From Pseudolactococcus reticulitermitis (GTDB lineage: Bacteria > Bacillota > Bacilli > Lactobacillales > Streptococcaceae): a DNA stretch of 64,000 nucleotides. The notes under the pieces were generated by a model. That model was not told where the DNA came from, ran no database searches, and saw only the letters and a program-made list of their open reading frames with translations. Location: positions 397,991-461,990 of the forward strand of contig NZ_BEDT01000002.1 in assembly GCF_002260845.1 (NCBI RefSeq), written 5' to 3'. Both the position numbers and the translations under genes were made by a program. Every line of letters starts with the position of its first letter. The stretch's first letter is position 1. Positions 28,246 through 39,799 of this stretch are shown here, piece by piece.

Positions 28246-29193
28246 ATGAACTATATGACCCATACACTAGAACCTTGGATGCCAGTCGGTGCGACTAAGC
28301 CTAAGGATGACATTGCCAAAATTGCCACTGAAATCGGCTGGAACCGTCTTGAAATTGACCGTGCCACTCAGGAAACGACTGCCGATAACCTTGTCAGCAA
28401 CCTCACCGCATCTGACATTGTCGTCCATCAGTTTCCCAGCTATCTGTCTTTAGCGTTTGAGGAAAACTTTCAACAAGCAGTCCAAGAAACTGGCGCAAAA
28501 TTTATCATCTTAATCCATGATTTTGAACCTCTGCGCCTGTCAGCACGACAAGACAGCGACCGTGAATATGCACTATTAAACCGTGCTGACGGTCTCATCG
28601 TTCACACTACCGAGATGGCTAAAGCCCTAAACATCCCTATCCCGACTTTTATTTTGGGGCTTTTTGACTACCTGACCGACAGCCAAATTCCTGACAGAAA
28701 CCCGAGCCAAAACTTGATTTTTGCCGGCACTTTGACCAAAGCACCTTGGCTCAAAAATTTCCCCTTGCCGATTAAAGTCTTCGGCAATCTCCCCAGAAAA
28801 TGGTCGCCAGCTGACTTGGCACCTACACTTAAACTGCAAGACATTTTACCACAAGACTCAGCACCCGCTGAACTGCCTGACGGTATCGGTCTTGTCTGGG
28901 ATACTGATGATACAGAAAATACGCACTACCAAACCTATCAGCGACTGAACAGCCCCCATAAATTAAGTTTATATCTGGCTGCAGAACTTCCTGTTATCCT
29001 GCCATCATTTTCACCCTTTGCTGATTTTATCACGCAACATCACCTAGGCATAAGCCTAGATGATTTATCCCAACTGCCACTCACTTTTGACTACGATCCC
29101 ATCATGGGTAAAAAAATCGGACACGCCCTACGACATGGCAACCATACAAAAAAATTGCTCCAAGAATTGGAACAATTTTATGAGACAAAATAA
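28246..29193 (+). CDS. Gtf3-like glycosyltransferase (GT-B, nucleotide-sugar synthetase-like)
   Basis: A 315-residue GT-B protein resembling the Gtf3/GlfT-type glucosyl- or galactofuranosyltransferases of streptococci. Visible features are HQFPSYLSLAFEENFQ, the segment KFIILIHDFEPLRLS, NLIFAGTLTKAPWLKNFP at the start of the second domain, and SPHKLSLYLAAELPVILP in the donor-binding region. No signal peptide. The second ATG (28255) is an alternative start. It stands alone, divergent from folA, and ends at a terminator shared with pyk. Acceptor (surface protein or polysaccharide) unknown. Confidence 0.78.
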   Translation: MNYMTHTLEPWMPVGATKPKDDIAKIATEIGWNRLEIDRATQETTADNLVSNLTASDIVVHQFPSYLSLAFEENFQQAVQETGAKFIILIHDFEPLRLSARQDSDREYALLNRADGLIVHTTEMAKALNIPIPTFILGLFDYLTDSQIPDRNPSQNLIFAGTLTKAPWLKNFPLPIKVFGNLPRKWSPADLAPTLKLQDILPQDSAPAELPDGIGLVWDTDDTENTHYQTYQRLNSPHKLSLYLAAELPVILPSFSPFADFITQHHLGISLDDLSQLPLTFDYDPIMGKKIGHALRHGNHTKKLLQELEQFYETK

Positions 29194-29218
29194 ACTCACC
29201 AAATGATTTGGTGAGTTT
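29192..29218. terminator. Bidirectional terminator between glycosyltransferase and pyk
   Basis: AAACTCACCAA / TTGGTGAGTTT perfect stem with A/T tracts on both sides; overlaps the final stop codon of the + strand gene. Confidence 0.88.
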
Positions 29219-29230
29219 ATTTTAGTTCAA

Positions 29231-30733
29231 TTATTTAACTGTACGAATACGCATTGTATTTGTACGGCCAGAACCAACTGGTACACCGGCAACAATGATG
29301 ATGTTGTCACCAGATGCTACAAGACCTGAGTCGATTGCTGCTTTTTCAGCAACTTCAAACATATCATCAGTTGATGCAGGTTTTTCAGTCAAGGTTGGGA
29401 TAACTCCCCAGTTAATCATGAGTGATTTTTCGATTTTTTCGTCGAATGTGACTGCCAAGATATCAGCATCAGGACGATATTTAGAGATCAAACGTGCAGT
29501 TGAACCAGACTCAGTCAAAGCAACGATCAATTTGATGTCCATTGAGTTTGTGGCATCTTTAACTGCTGAGGCAACAACCTCAGTCACATTAGAACGGTCA
29601 AATTTGTCAGAAGACAAACGGCCATATTCTTTCAAAAGTGCTTGCGCATTTTTGTCAACAGTTGCCATTGTGCGAACTGATTCTACTGGGTATTTACCAT
29701 TAGCAGATTCGCCTGAAAGCATTGTGGCATCAGTGCCATCAATAACCGCATTGAAAACGTCAGAGATTTCTGAACGCGTTGCACGTGGTTTATCAGTCAT
29801 TGTTTCAAGCATGTTAGTTGCTGTGATAACAGCTTTACCAGCAGCATTGACTTTTTGAATGATTTGTTTTTGGTAAACGGGTACCATTTCGAATGGTACT
29901 TCGATACCCATATCACCACGGGCAATCATGATACCTTCAGAGGCAGCAATGATTTCATCGATATTGTCGATACCTTGTTGGTTTTCGATTTTAGGGAAAA
30001 GTTGCACGTGTGTGTTACCAGTTTCTTCAAGAATCGCACGCACTTCATTCACGTCTTTAGCAGAACGGACAAATGAAATCGCGATGAAGTTCAAGCCTTG
30101 TTCCAAACCAAAACGGATGTCATCGTTATCACGTTCAGCAAGCGCTGGGAAAGGAATTTTAGTGTTCGGAATGTTCACGCCTTTTTGTTTCGCAATAACA
30201 CCATCATTTTGAACTTCAACTTCAAATTCACGCGTTGCCGCATCTTTACCAGCAAGTGTCAAACCAAGTTTACCATCATCGATAAGGATTGTTTGACCGA
30301 TTTCAACGTTATCAAAAATGTCAAGACCGCCAGCAACGTTCAAAGCAATCACATCTTTAGTAGATTGAACACCTTGTTTTGTCGCAACACGTAATTTGTC
30401 ACCTGTTTTGTATTCAAATTCTTTAGCATCGCCTTCGAACAATTCAGTACGGATTTCAGGTCCTTTTGTGTCAAGCAAGAAACCAACTTTTTGGTTAGCG
30501 ATTTCTTCAGCGCGACGGACAACTTTCATACGGTCGCCTTGTTCTTCATGGTCACCATGTGAGAAATTAAAACGGAAAACATTTGCGCCCTCTTTGATGA
30601 GCTCAGCAATTTTTTGTGCTGATGCTTCAACATCAAGTTTTTCACCCCAGTAACCATCGTCACCGAATTTTTTACCACCACGGATTTCAACAGCTGGTCC
30701 AAGTGTTGCAACAATTTTTACGCGTTTGTTCAT
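29231..30733 (-). CDS. pyk: Pyruvate kinase
   Basis: Last ATP-forming step of glycolysis, 500 residues. KIVATLGPAVE, FRFNFSHGDHEEQ, LDTKGPEIRT, the signature with catalytic Lys FPKIENQQGI and IMIARGDMGIEVP, and MLSGESANGKYP are present. Placed after pfkA in the same direction, the las-type pair of lactococci, though no ldh follows here. Strong codon bias typical of highly expressed genes. Confidence 0.97.
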   Translation of the reverse strand: MNKRVKIVATLGPAVEIRGGKKFGDDGYWGEKLDVEASAQKIAELIKEGANVFRFNFSHGDHEEQGDRMKVVRRAEEIANQKVGFLLDTKGPEIRTELFEGDAKEFEYKTGDKLRVATKQGVQSTKDVIALNVAGGLDIFDNVEIGQTILIDDGKLGLTLAGKDAATREFEVEVQNDGVIAKQKGVNIPNTKIPFPALAERDNDDIRFGLEQGLNFIAISFVRSAKDVNEVRAILEETGNTHVQLFPKIENQQGIDNIDEIIAASEGIMIARGDMGIEVPFEMVPVYQKQIIQKVNAAGKAVITATNMLETMTDKPRATRSEISDVFNAVIDGTDATMLSGESANGKYPVESVRTMATVDKNAQALLKEYGRLSSDKFDRSNVTEVVASAVKDATNSMDIKLIVALTESGSTARLISKYRPDADILAVTFDEKIEKSLMINWGVIPTLTEKPASTDDMFEVAEKAAIDSGLVASGDNIIIVAGVPVGSGRTNTMRIRTVK

Positions 30734-30851
30734 TTTGATAGAACTCCTTCTATAATAAAGTGGTTTTCACCAATATTTACGAACATCTCAAACGAGAGGT
30801 GCTCTGACACTGCTGACGCAGCGAAAGTTAACAAGTGGAGCAAAGAAATGT

Positions 30852-31951
<1,100 letters not shown>

Positions 31952-31964
31952 ATGTCTGAGCACT

Positions 31965-31988
31965 AAAAAAAGCGCACTGACGCTTTTT
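31965..31988. terminator. nagA terminator
   Basis: AAAAAGCG / CGCTTTTT with a six-base loop, after the leftward nagA gene. Confidence 0.82.
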
Positions 31989-32042
31989 CTAGTATCTCTC
32001 ATCTTCCTATCAGCCTTGGCCTACTGTGCTTGAATTTAAGCC

Positions 32043-33200
32043 TTAGGCAGAATAGACTTTTTCACCATTCAAATAAGTGGCTGAAAGCTCTAAATCTTCT
32101 TCAAGGACGATGAAATCAGCGGCGAAACCTGGTTTAATGCGACCACATTTGTCGTCAATACCGACAGATTTAGCTGGAATGAGCGTCGCCATCATCACCG
32201 CTTCTTCAGGTGAGGCAATCCCCCATTCGACCACGTTTTTAAGACCATCTTTGAGCTTCAAGATAGACCCTGCTAAATTACCGCCGTCTTTGAGACGTGC
32301 AGTGCCATTTTCCACGATAACAGGATATTCACCTAACATGTAGTCGCCATCAGGCTCGCCACCGGCACGCATACAGTCAGTAATCAAGGCAACATGGTCA
32401 TGCCCTTTTTGTTTCATCAAAATGTCACAAGCTTTTGGATGGACATGGTGACCATCGCAGATTAACTCTGCGTAAGTATGCGGAATTTCATAGATAGCGC
32501 CTACCATCCCAAGTTCACGATGCGTCAAGCCCCGCATCCCATTGTAGGCATGAACCCAGATACTAGCACCGGCTTCTGCGCCACGAACAGCTTGTTCGTA
32601 AGTCGCATCAGAGTGACCGAGCGCCACTCTTGTGCCAGTCGCTGTTACTTTTGAAATGAAATCTTCGACGCCATCACGTTCAGGGGCAACCGCGATTTTC
32701 AACAACATGCCTTTGGCAGCTGCCTGCCAACCTTGGAATTCTTCAAAGCTTGGATTACGCATGTAGTCAGCATTTTGCGCACCCTTATATTTCTCAGTGA
32801 AATAAGGCCCTTCAAAGAAAATCCCTTGAATTTTAGCACCACTCGCTTCTGTATAATGGTCACCGATTGTTTGACAAATGTCGCGCAATTGTTCATAGCT
32901 TGCCGTCAATGCTGTCGGTAAGAATGAGGTCACACCTGTTGATAAAAGGGCATCACTCATGGTGTGAACAATCCCGTCTTTATCATTGTCCATGACATCA
33001 GCGCCCGCATAACCATGGACGTGAGTATCGACTAAACCTGGCGCAATGAATTTACCACTGTAATCTAAAATTTCAGCATGTTCAGGCGCTTGCATCGTAT
33101 GTTTCCCGAATTTACCATCTGCCGTGACTTCTAAGTAGCCACCTACCTTGACTTCGTAAGGATAGAAAAATTTGTCCGCTTTGATATAGTAAGTTGTCAT
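32043..33200 (-). CDS. nagA: N-acetylglucosamine-6-phosphate deacetylase
   Basis: Amidohydrolase removing acetate from GlcNAc-6-P, 385 residues. Metal site HVHGYAGADVMD near the N-terminus, the catalytic/metal residues in FFEGPYFTEKYKGAQN, GHSDATYEQA, and LITDCMRAGG with the catalytic Asp. Single gene with its own terminator; feeds amino-sugar carbon to glycolysis and wall synthesis. Confidence 0.95.
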   Translation of the reverse strand: MTTYYIKADKFFYPYEVKVGGYLEVTADGKFGKHTMQAPEHAEILDYSGKFIAPGLVDTHVHGYAGADVMDNDKDGIVHTMSDALLSTGVTSFLPTALTASYEQLRDICQTIGDHYTEASGAKIQGIFFEGPYFTEKYKGAQNADYMRNPSFEEFQGWQAAAKGMLLKIAVAPERDGVEDFISKVTATGTRVALGHSDATYEQAVRGAEAGASIWVHAYNGMRGLTHRELGMVGAIYEIPHTYAELICDGHHVHPKACDILMKQKGHDHVALITDCMRAGGEPDGDYMLGEYPVIVENGTARLKDGGNLAGSILKLKDGLKNVVEWGIASPEEAVMMATLIPAKSVGIDDKCGRIKPGFAADFIVLEEDLELSATYLNGEKVYSA

Positions 33201-33301
33201 CGACTTTACCTCATTTATTCTTTCTTAAAATAGACTTTTTTATCATTTTACACCTTTTTGATGTCTTTGTCAAAAAGTGGTATAGTCCAATTTTGAGATA
33301 T

Positions 33302-33329
33302 AAAAAAAGCGAGCTAGTCTCACTCGCTT
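33302..33329 (-). terminator. Terminator overlapping the telA 3' end
   Basis: Leftward stem AAGCGAG / CTCGCTT followed by seven T. The first arm lies inside the last codons of telA. Confidence 0.8.
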
Positions 33330-34468
33330 GTTGTTTTGTTAGATAACTCCAGCAGTTTAGCCTTAATTTCTTCTTCAAGTTGGGCAAGCTCTACTTCACC
33401 CTGACGCCGTTTAATCGCCCCCTCACGTTGAATGTTCATCGTTTCTTGAATGGTTTCAATTAAATTAGCCTGAGTGGTTTTGAGCGTCTCAATATCAACC
33501 ACACCCCGTTCGTTTTCCCGTGCTGCTTCTATAGAAGATTGTTTTAACATTTCAGAGTTTTTGGTCAACAAATCATTGGTCGTACTAGAGACAATCCGCT
33601 GGCTTGTCAAAGCGTCTTTTTGTTTCAAAAGCGTCAAAGCAATCGCAACCTGATTTTTCCATAAAGGAATGGCAGTGTTGATGGACGTCTGAATTTTTTC
33701 AGCCAATTCTTGGTTGGTATTTTGAATCATCCGGATTTGTGGCGCTTGTTGAATTGTAATCTGACGCGCGAGTTTCAAATCATATTGGCGTTTGTCCAGA
33801 CGATTTTTATAGCTTTCCAAATCAGAAATCTTTTGAACCGCAATCGCATTATCTGGCGTATGTTCAGCTTCAATTTTCGCTTGCGGAATAATCGTGTCAT
33901 CAAGTTCCTTGATTTTCAGCTCTGCGCCTGCAATATAGACACTCAGCGCATGGAAATAATCCAAATTTTCAGCATAAAGTGTCTCCAAGGTTTGATTATC
34001 TTCCAATAAGCCCTTGTACTCATGCGTCAACTTAATTGAAATTTTGTCAATACCTGCCCCCAATTTTTGATATTTTTGGGTCACTTCAAAAATTGATTTT
34101 TTGACTTTGCCAAACATTTTTTTGAAAAAGCCTGGGTCTTCTGCCACAAGATCGTTAGGGTTAGACTCTTGGAGCTGATACATGAGGTCAGTCAGCGCTG
34201 TGCCGACTTCGCCCAAGTCTTTAGCTTGAACTTTATTTAGAACAGACTGTGAAAAATCACCAATCTTTTTCTGTGCCAAGGACCCGTATTCAATGACAGA
34301 TTGGGAATTAGTTTCATCCAAAGATTTCGACAATTCTTTTGCTTTCCCTACCTCTTCTTCCGATAAAGTCGCAAGAGCAGTGCCAGTCGTCACGCTCTGT
34401 GTCAGTGGCTTTTCTACTAGCGTGGCTTGGTCAGCAGTCATTAAGTCATCCAGAATCTCATTAGCCAT
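33320..34468 (-). CDS. Toxic anion resistance protein TelA family
   Basis: A 382-residue coiled-coil-rich cytosolic protein. TelA family features are the central FFKKMFGKVKKSIFEVTQKYQKLGAGIDKI, the region LTLLKQKDALTSQRIVSSTTNDLLTKNSE and a highly charged C-terminus. The family was named for tellurite resistance but its normal role seems to be in envelope stress. It overlaps the upstream XpaC-like gene by eight bases, the usual pairing. Confidence 0.9.
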   Translation of the reverse strand: MANEILDDLMTADQATLVEKPLTQSVTTGTALATLSEEEVGKAKELSKSLDETNSQSVIEYGSLAQKKIGDFSQSVLNKVQAKDLGEVGTALTDLMYQLQESNPNDLVAEDPGFFKKMFGKVKKSIFEVTQKYQKLGAGIDKISIKLTHEYKGLLEDNQTLETLYAENLDYFHALSVYIAGAELKIKELDDTIIPQAKIEAEHTPDNAIAVQKISDLESYKNRLDKRQYDLKLARQITIQQAPQIRMIQNTNQELAEKIQTSINTAIPLWKNQVAIALTLLKQKDALTSQRIVSSTTNDLLTKNSEMLKQSSIEAARENERGVVDIETLKTTQANLIETIQETMNIQREGAIKRRQGEVELAQLEEEIKAKLLELSNKTTSE

Positions 34469-34970
34469 TTTCTACCTCATCTTTAATTTTTTCAATATCA
34501 TCTGACAGTTCTAATTCATACGTTTTCGCAATTTTTTCAGATAACTGCCGAATGACTTTCTGACTTTCAATCTTTAATTCCTGATTAAGTTTATCAACAC
34601 TTTTAACATTGTCATAAGTTTCTGTTAAGTCAACCATGGTTGGCAATTGTTTATAGAGAAAGTTGTGATTGGTCAGCGCCATTTTAGGATGTTTAACAAT
34701 CAGTTGAAATAGTTTTTTAGCACTTTTCAAGCCACCTGTTACATTTTCAATGATTTGTAACTCTGAATCTTGTTTGACTGCAGTCTCCCAAGTTTTGATT
34801 TGAGCTTTCGCCTCTTTCATGGTACCACGAAAAATGGTGATGTCCTGATCCGACAACCCTTTTTCATGATAGGTATCCATTAAATTAGTCTTTTTACTTT
34901 TTTTATAATCATGTCTTAACCACAAAATGAGCACCACCGCTATTATTATCAAGATTGTTATTAATTTCAT
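34461..34970 (-). CDS. XpaC-like membrane-anchored protein, partner of TelA
   Basis: A 169-residue protein with one N-terminal membrane helix (LITILIIIAVVLILWL) and a helical cytosolic domain (MKEAKAQIKTWETAV, TGGLKSAKKLFQLIVKHP). This matches the 5-bromo-4-chloroindolyl phosphate hydrolysis (XpaC) family, commonly encoded next to telA, as here. Enzyme activity is doubtful; a structural partner role is more likely. Confidence 0.75.
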   Translation of the reverse strand: MKLITILIIIAVVLILWLRHDYKKSKKTNLMDTYHEKGLSDQDITIFRGTMKEAKAQIKTWETAVKQDSELQIIENVTGGLKSAKKLFQLIVKHPKMALTNHNFLYKQLPTMVDLTETYDNVKSVDKLNQELKIESQKVIRQLSEKIAKTYELELSDDIEKIKDEVENG

Positions 34971-35069
34971 AACTCTATTTTAGCATATTTTCTCGTGCAA
35001 TTCTCAGTCTAGAGTATGATTTTTTTATTGGAATGTGCTAAAATGAAAAGGAATACAATTGGAGGTATT

Positions 35070-36107
35070 ATGACTCAAAAGAAAATTGCCGTCTTAGGAC
35101 CAGGTTCATGGGGAACTGCATTGTCGCAAGTGCTCAATGACAACGGTCACGAAGTTCGGATTTGGGGAAATGTTCCTGAGCAAATTACGGAAATCAACGA
35201 AAAGCATACCAATACGCGTTATTTTAGCGAGGTTATCTTAGACGATAAAATCACAGGTTACAACGACTTGGCTACTGCCCTTACTGATGTTGATGCGATT
35301 TTATTCGTTGTCCCAACTAAGGTCACACGGCTCGTTGCCAAACAAGTTGCTGAAGTTTTGGATCACAAGGTTGTCGTCATGCACGCTTCTAAAGGTTTGG
35401 AACAAGGCACGCACGAACGTATCTCGACCATCCTAGAAGAAGAAATTCCTGCTGACTTGCGTTCTGACGTTGTCGTTGTTTCTGGACCTTCTCATGCGGA
35501 AGAAACCATTGTCCGCGATTTGACACTTATCACGGCGGCATCTAAGAACCACGAAGATGCCAAATATGTGCAAGACCTTTTTAGTAACGACTATTTCAGA
35601 CTTTATACCAATGATGATGTCATCGGTGTCGAGACAGCCGCTGCCTTAAAAAACGTCATTGCCGTTGGTGCGGGTGCCTTACATGGACTTGGCTTCGGCG
35701 ACAATGCAAAAGCTGCTATCATTACGCGTGGTCTTGCTGAGATTACACGTCTCGGCGTCGCCATGGGTGCTAATCCAATGACCTATATCGGTTTATCCGG
35801 TGTGGGCGATTTGATTGTCACAGGAACTTCTATCCACTCTCGAAACTGGCGTGCCGGTGATGCTTTAGGTCGTGGTGAAAAACTCGCCGATATCGAAGCT
35901 AACATGGGGATGGTCATCGAGGGTGTCTCAACAACTAAAGTTGCCTATGAATTATCCAAGATGTTACAGGTTGAAATGCCTATCGTTGATACCATTTATC
36001 ACGTGATTTACAAAGATGCGGATATTCGGGAAAGTATTATTAAATTGATGCGTCGTGAAGGCCGTCCCGAAAATGAATATATTATAGAAATAAAAGGACT
36101 GAATTAA
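35070..36107 (+). CDS. gpsA: Glycerol-3-phosphate dehydrogenase (NAD(P)+)
   Basis: Makes sn-glycerol-3-phosphate for lipids and teichoic acids. The start at 35070 (345 residues, [19 protein letters not shown]) has GGAGGT nine bases upstream; an ATG at 35016 is a leader. The Rossmann loop, the catalytic Lys region [25 protein letters not shown] and [14 protein letters not shown] are all normal. galU starts right after its stop. Confidence 0.97.
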   Translation: MTQKKIAVLGPGSWGTALSQVLNDNGHEVRIWGNVPEQITEINEKHTNTRYFSEVILDDKITGYNDLATALTDVDAILFVVPTKVTRLVAKQVAEVLDHKVVVMHASKGLEQGTHERISTILEEEIPADLRSDVVVVSGPSHAEETIVRDLTLITAASKNHEDAKYVQDLFSNDYFRLYTNDDVIGVETAAALKNVIAVGAGALHGLGFGDNAKAAIITRGLAEITRLGVAMGANPMTYIGLSGVGDLIVTGTSIHSRNWRAGDALGRGEKLADIEANMGMVIEGVSTTKVAYELSKMLQVEMPIVDTIYHVIYKDADIRESIIKLMRREGRPENEYIIEIKGLN

Positions 36108-36108
36108 G

Positions 36109-37044
36109 ATGAGAGATGATTGTTTAGATAAAAAAGTTCGTAAAGCTGTCATTCCAGCAGCAGGTCTTGGGACACGTTTCTTGCCAGCAACTAAAGCACT
36201 CGCGAAAGAAATGCTACCGATTGTTGATAAACCGACGATTCAATTTATCGTTGAGGAAGCCCTCAAATCAGGTATCGAAGATATTCTGATCGTCACTGGT
36301 AAAGCGAAACGCCCAATTGAAGACCATTTCGACTCAAATATTGAACTTGAAATGGCACTTAAAGAAAAAGGCAAAGATGATTTGTTGAAACTCGTTGAAG
36401 AAACGACTGATATCAATCTTCACTTCATTCGCCAAAGTCACCCGAAAGGTTTGGGGCATGCTGTCTTGCAAGCTAAATCATTTATCGGTGAAGAACCTTT
36501 TGTTGTCATGCTCGGTGATGACTTAATGGAATCTGAAATCCCCTTAACGAAACAACTGATTCATGACTATGAGAAAACACATGCGTCAACTATCGCTGTC
36601 ATGAAAGTGCCACATCAAGATGTTGACAAATACGGTGTGATTGCGCCTGAGGGCGAAGTTTGCAAAGGACTTTATAACGTTGCTAATTTCGTTGAAAAAC
36701 CTGCTGTCGCTGATGCGCCTAGTGATTTAGCGATTATCGGTCGCTATCTCCTAACGCCTGAAATTTTCGAAATTTTAGACAATCAAACACCAGGCGCTGG
36801 CAATGAAATCCAATTAACGGATGCCATTGAAACGCTTAACAAAACACAACGCGTTTTTGCTCGTGAATTTACTGGTCGCCGTTATGATGTCGGCGATAAA
36901 TTTGGTTTTGTTGAAACGACAATCGAATATGGTCTTGGTCATCCACAAATCAAGCAAGATTTGCATGACTATATCATCAAAAAAGGGAAAGAATTAGAAA
37001 AAGCTGATTTAGCAGCCGCTAAGCCTGCAACAACTAAAAAATAA
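36109..37044 (+). CDS. galU: UTP-glucose-1-phosphate uridylyltransferase
   Basis: Makes UDP-glucose for glycolipid, polysaccharide and Leloir pathways. 311 residues: nucleotide loop [35 protein letters not shown] and the C-terminal [11 protein letters not shown] are intact. Begins one base after the gpsA stop, so co-transcribed; gpsA-galU is a known pair in Lactobacillales. Confidence 0.96.
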   Translation: MRDDCLDKKVRKAVIPAAGLGTRFLPATKALAKEMLPIVDKPTIQFIVEEALKSGIEDILIVTGKAKRPIEDHFDSNIELEMALKEKGKDDLLKLVEETTDINLHFIRQSHPKGLGHAVLQAKSFIGEEPFVVMLGDDLMESEIPLTKQLIHDYEKTHASTIAVMKVPHQDVDKYGVIAPEGEVCKGLYNVANFVEKPAVADAPSDLAIIGRYLLTPEIFEILDNQTPGAGNEIQLTDAIETLNKTQRVFAREFTGRRYDVGDKFGFVETTIEYGLGHPQIKQDLHDYIIKKGKELEKADLAAAKPATTKK

Positions 37045-37057
37045 AAGGGGAGACGTT

Positions 37058-37079
37058 CTGATACTGGGACGTTTTTTCT
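37058..37079 (+). terminator. Weak terminator after galU
   Basis: Short stem ACGTTC / GGACGT (one G-U pair) with a loop of about eight bases, followed by six T. Confidence 0.5.
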
Positions 37080-37156
37080 GATTTTTAGGCATCATGAATT
37101 GGACATAGCATATATTTCATTAATATTAAGCAAAACTTCTCTAAACATGATAAAAT

Positions 37157-37594
37157 ATGATAATGAAAACAACTACGGGCAAGCTAAAAAATGTCTTGAC
37201 TGCAATTAAAGCGTTACGGATGAAACCGCTAGATTTTATCCTTGTGATGTGTTTAATGCTTGCAAGTTTCACACCTTTTTTGCTACTAGGTGGGAAACAG
37301 GGCATTAGCCATCAGGCACAGTTACGCGTCAACAGCCAAGTCGTTAAAAATTTTGATTTAACAAAAAATCAAACCTACACCTATCAAGATGCCGACGGTG
37401 AGATTAACAAAATAGAGGTACGTGATGGTCGCATCGCGATCGTTTATGCGAATTGTGGCGATCAAGTCTGCGTCAGAAAAGGCTTTATCAATCAAACTGG
37501 ACAGACGATTGTTTGTCTCCCCCATAAACTTGTTATTGAAGTCATGCACTCTGGCAATGACGATGACAACGGAAGCAGGATAATAGATTATTAA
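37157..37594 (+). CDS. eetA: NusG domain II-containing protein, EetA-like
   Basis: A 145-residue membrane-anchored protein. After a basic start there is a membrane helix (FILVMCLMLASFTPFLLLGG), then an extracytosolic NusG domain II with the typical three-Cys pattern NCGDQVCVRKGFINQTGQTI followed by VCLPHKLVIEV. In Listeria and Lactiplantibacillus such a gene next to a Gx transporter gene is named eetA, part of flavin-based extracellular electron transfer. The stop overlaps the next start, so coupling is tight. Confidence 0.82.
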   Translation: MIMKTTTGKLKNVLTAIKALRMKPLDFILVMCLMLASFTPFLLLGGKQGISHQAQLRVNSQVVKNFDLTKNQTYTYQDADGEINKIEVRDGRIAIVYANCGDQVCVRKGFINQTGQTIVCLPHKLVIEVMHSGNDDDNGSRIIDY

Positions 37595-38142
37595 TGAACC
37601 AACAACAGTTACATCGGCTTGTCTATATCGCTTTACTCACAGCATCAGCGACCATCATCGGGATTGTGGAATCCTTGTTTCCCTCGCCCTTTGCTTTTGC
37701 TCCCGGCGCTAAATTTGGCTTTGCCAATCTGGTCGTTCTCATAGCGCTTTTTACGCTGAAAAAATCTGACGTGATTATTCTAATGGTACTCAAATTACTG
37801 CTCACGGCGCTTTTTACAGGTTTTTCAGTTTTTCTCTATAGCATGGCTGGTGGTTTTCTATCTCTGCTGGCGATGTACCTCGTCAAACTTTTAGGGCCTA
37901 AACTTATCAGTTTGATTGGGATTTCTCTCGTCGGTGGTTTTTTCCATAATGTGGGTCAACTCCTCATGGCGACTTGGCTTGCGCAAACCCCTGCTGTTCT
38001 ACTTTATCTGCCTTGGTTAGCCTTTTTCGGGCTCTTAGCAGGCTTTTTTATCGGTGTAGCGGGCAATTCCTTACTCTACAAAATTAAACCTATTAATGCT
38101 TTATTGCTAAAAGAAAATAAAACTTGGATGACACACACATGA
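37594..38142 (+). CDS. eetB: Gx transporter family protein, EetB-like
   Basis: A 182-residue membrane protein with about five helices, of the heptaprenyl diphosphate synthase component I/Gx transporter family (IVESLFPSPFAFAPGAKFGFANLV is the family hallmark, an ECF-S-like fold). In eet loci it is called EetB. It overlaps the following polyprenyl synthase gene by four bases. Confidence 0.82.
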   Translation: MNQQQLHRLVYIALLTASATIIGIVESLFPSPFAFAPGAKFGFANLVVLIALFTLKKSDVIILMVLKLLLTALFTGFSVFLYSMAGGFLSLLAMYLVKLLGPKLISLIGISLVGGFFHNVGQLLMATWLAQTPAVLLYLPWLAFFGLLAGFFIGVAGNSLLYKIKPINALLLKENKTWMTHT

Positions 38143-39083
38143 CCTTTTGGACACTCTATCCCCAACTTTCAAAACAACTTGAGCAGGTACAACGCATGAT
38201 GACTGCTGCCATTCATGTTAAAAACCCTCAGACACAAGCGGCGATTTTAGACTTATTGGCGTCTGGTGGCAAACGGCTTCGGCCTGCCTATCTGCTACTC
38301 TTTTCTGAATTTACTGATTTAGAAGCGGATAAAAGAATTGCCCTAGCCAGTTCCATCGAAATGCTCCATACGGCGACTTTAATTCATGATGACGTGATTG
38401 ATCAAGCTGAAACGCGCCGTGGCGTCCCGACGATTTCCCATCTTTACGGGTCAGAAATTGCGGTTTATGCGGGTGACTATCTCTTTATTGCTGTGTTTAA
38501 ATTAATGTTTCAACACGCTCTAGACCTATCTAATCTCTCTCAGCGTGTCGAGGCCATGGAAAAATTACTCAATGGCGAGTTGGGTCAGATGAATTTGCGC
38601 TTTAACACTGAACAGACAATTGCAGATTATCTTGATAATATTTCCGGGAAAACTGCGGAGTTATTTGCCCAAGCTTGTGCGGTTGCCCCATTTGCTGCTG
38701 GTCACGATAAACTAGCAAAATTAGCCTACGACATTGGCTTAAATATCGGCATTGCTTTTCAAATTATGGATGATTATCTCGATTATACAGCAGATAGTGA
38801 GACGCTGGGTAAACCTGTGCTTGCCGATATGCAGCAAGGCGTTTATTCTGCTCCTGTTTTATTTGCCTTGGCAGCTGATGCAAGTGTCACTGATCTTTTA
38901 AAACAAGAAGATTTTGATGGTGTGTTTCGTCGCATTCAACAAACCGACGCCCTTCAAAAAACACATGACTTGGCAGGCAAATACACGTCAACTGCCCTCA
39001 AACTCATCGACAAATTACCCAATATCCCTGTCAAATCTGATATTCGTCAGATTACTAGAGACCTCTTAGAAAGACAATTATGA
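38139..39083 (+). CDS. Polyprenyl diphosphate synthase
   Basis: Trans-prenyltransferase, 314 residues from ATG 38139 (an ATG at 38124 is inside eetB). First Asp-rich motif [10 protein letters not shown] and second motif [13 protein letters not shown] are intact, with GGKRLRP near the start. With the two preceding genes it would supply the side chain of demethylmenaquinone or menaquinone (dmkB role in eet loci). The rest of quinone synthesis is not in the window. Confidence 0.9.
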   Translation: MTFWTLYPQLSKQLEQVQRMMTAAIHVKNPQTQAAILDLLASGGKRLRPAYLLLFSEFTDLEADKRIALASSIEMLHTATLIHDDVIDQAETRRGVPTISHLYGSEIAVYAGDYLFIAVFKLMFQHALDLSNLSQRVEAMEKLLNGELGQMNLRFNTEQTIADYLDNISGKTAELFAQACAVAPFAAGHDKLAKLAYDIGLNIGIAFQIMDDYLDYTADSETLGKPVLADMQQGVYSAPVLFALAADASVTDLLKQEDFDGVFRRIQQTDALQKTHDLAGKYTSTALKLIDKLPNIPVKSDIRQITRDLLERQL

Positions 39084-39799
39084 CCCCAGAAGATTTTTAT
39101 AACTCGCTTGAAACTTTCAATATCCAACTCTCTGACTTGCAGAAATCACAGTTTAAAACTTACTTTGAATTTCTCGTTTCTGAAAATGAAAAAATTAACT
39201 TAACTGCTATCACCGAAGAAAATGACGTTTATCTCAAACATTTTTACGACTCGATTGCACCGATTTTATATGGTGTGATTGACAATGCACCGATTAAGTT
39301 GCTAGATATTGGTGCTGGCGCCGGCTTTCCTAGCTTTCCGATGAAGATTATTTACCCTGACTTGCAAGTGACGATTATTGATTCTTTGAACAAGCGGATT
39401 AAATTTCTAGCGGCCTTGTCTGATAAACTCGGTTTTGATCCGACTTCTATCACTTTATTACATGGTCGGGCTGAAGATTTTGGTCAAAACCCGCTTTACA
39501 GAGCTAAGTTCGACTACGTGACTGCTCGCGCTGTGGCGCGTCTCAACGTGTTAGCTGAGTTGACACTCCCATTTTTGAGAAAAAATGGGAAGCTTTTGTC
39601 CTTAAAGGCGAGTCAAATGCTGGATGAAATTTCAGAAGGGAAGCACGCTATCGCGATTTTGGGTGGCAAGTTAGGCGATACACTGGATTATGCGTTGCCA
39701 AATGGCGACGAGCGTCATCTGGTTATCGTCGAAAAGAAAAAAGAGACCCCTAAAAAATTCCCACGTCAAGCTGGGACGCCGAATAAAAAGCCGCTTTGA
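39080..39799 (+). CDS. rsmG: 16S rRNA (guanine527-N7)-methyltransferase
   Basis: A 239-residue SAM methyltransferase acting on the 530 loop of 16S rRNA. The SAM site [17 protein letters not shown], the segment [20 protein letters not shown] and a basic C-terminal tail are as expected. ATGA overlap with the prenyl synthase gene makes it the last gene of that cluster. It carries the normal KINLTAI segment near the N-terminus. Confidence 0.95.
   Translation: MTPEDFYNSLETFNIQLSDLQKSQFKTYFEFLVSENEKINLTAITEENDVYLKHFYDSIAPILYGVIDNAPIKLLDIGAGAGFPSFPMKIIYPDLQVTIIDSLNKRIKFLAALSDKLGFDPTSITLLHGRAEDFGQNPLYRAKFDYVTARAVARLNVLAELTLPFLRKNGKLLSLKASQMLDEISEGKHAIAILGGKLGDTLDYALPNGDERHLVIVEKKKETPKKFPRQAGTPNKKPL

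Noticed and set aside
29295..29858. 187-codon + strand ORF inside pyk
   Set aside because: A shadow of the biased codon use of pyk; no ribosome binding site or known domain.
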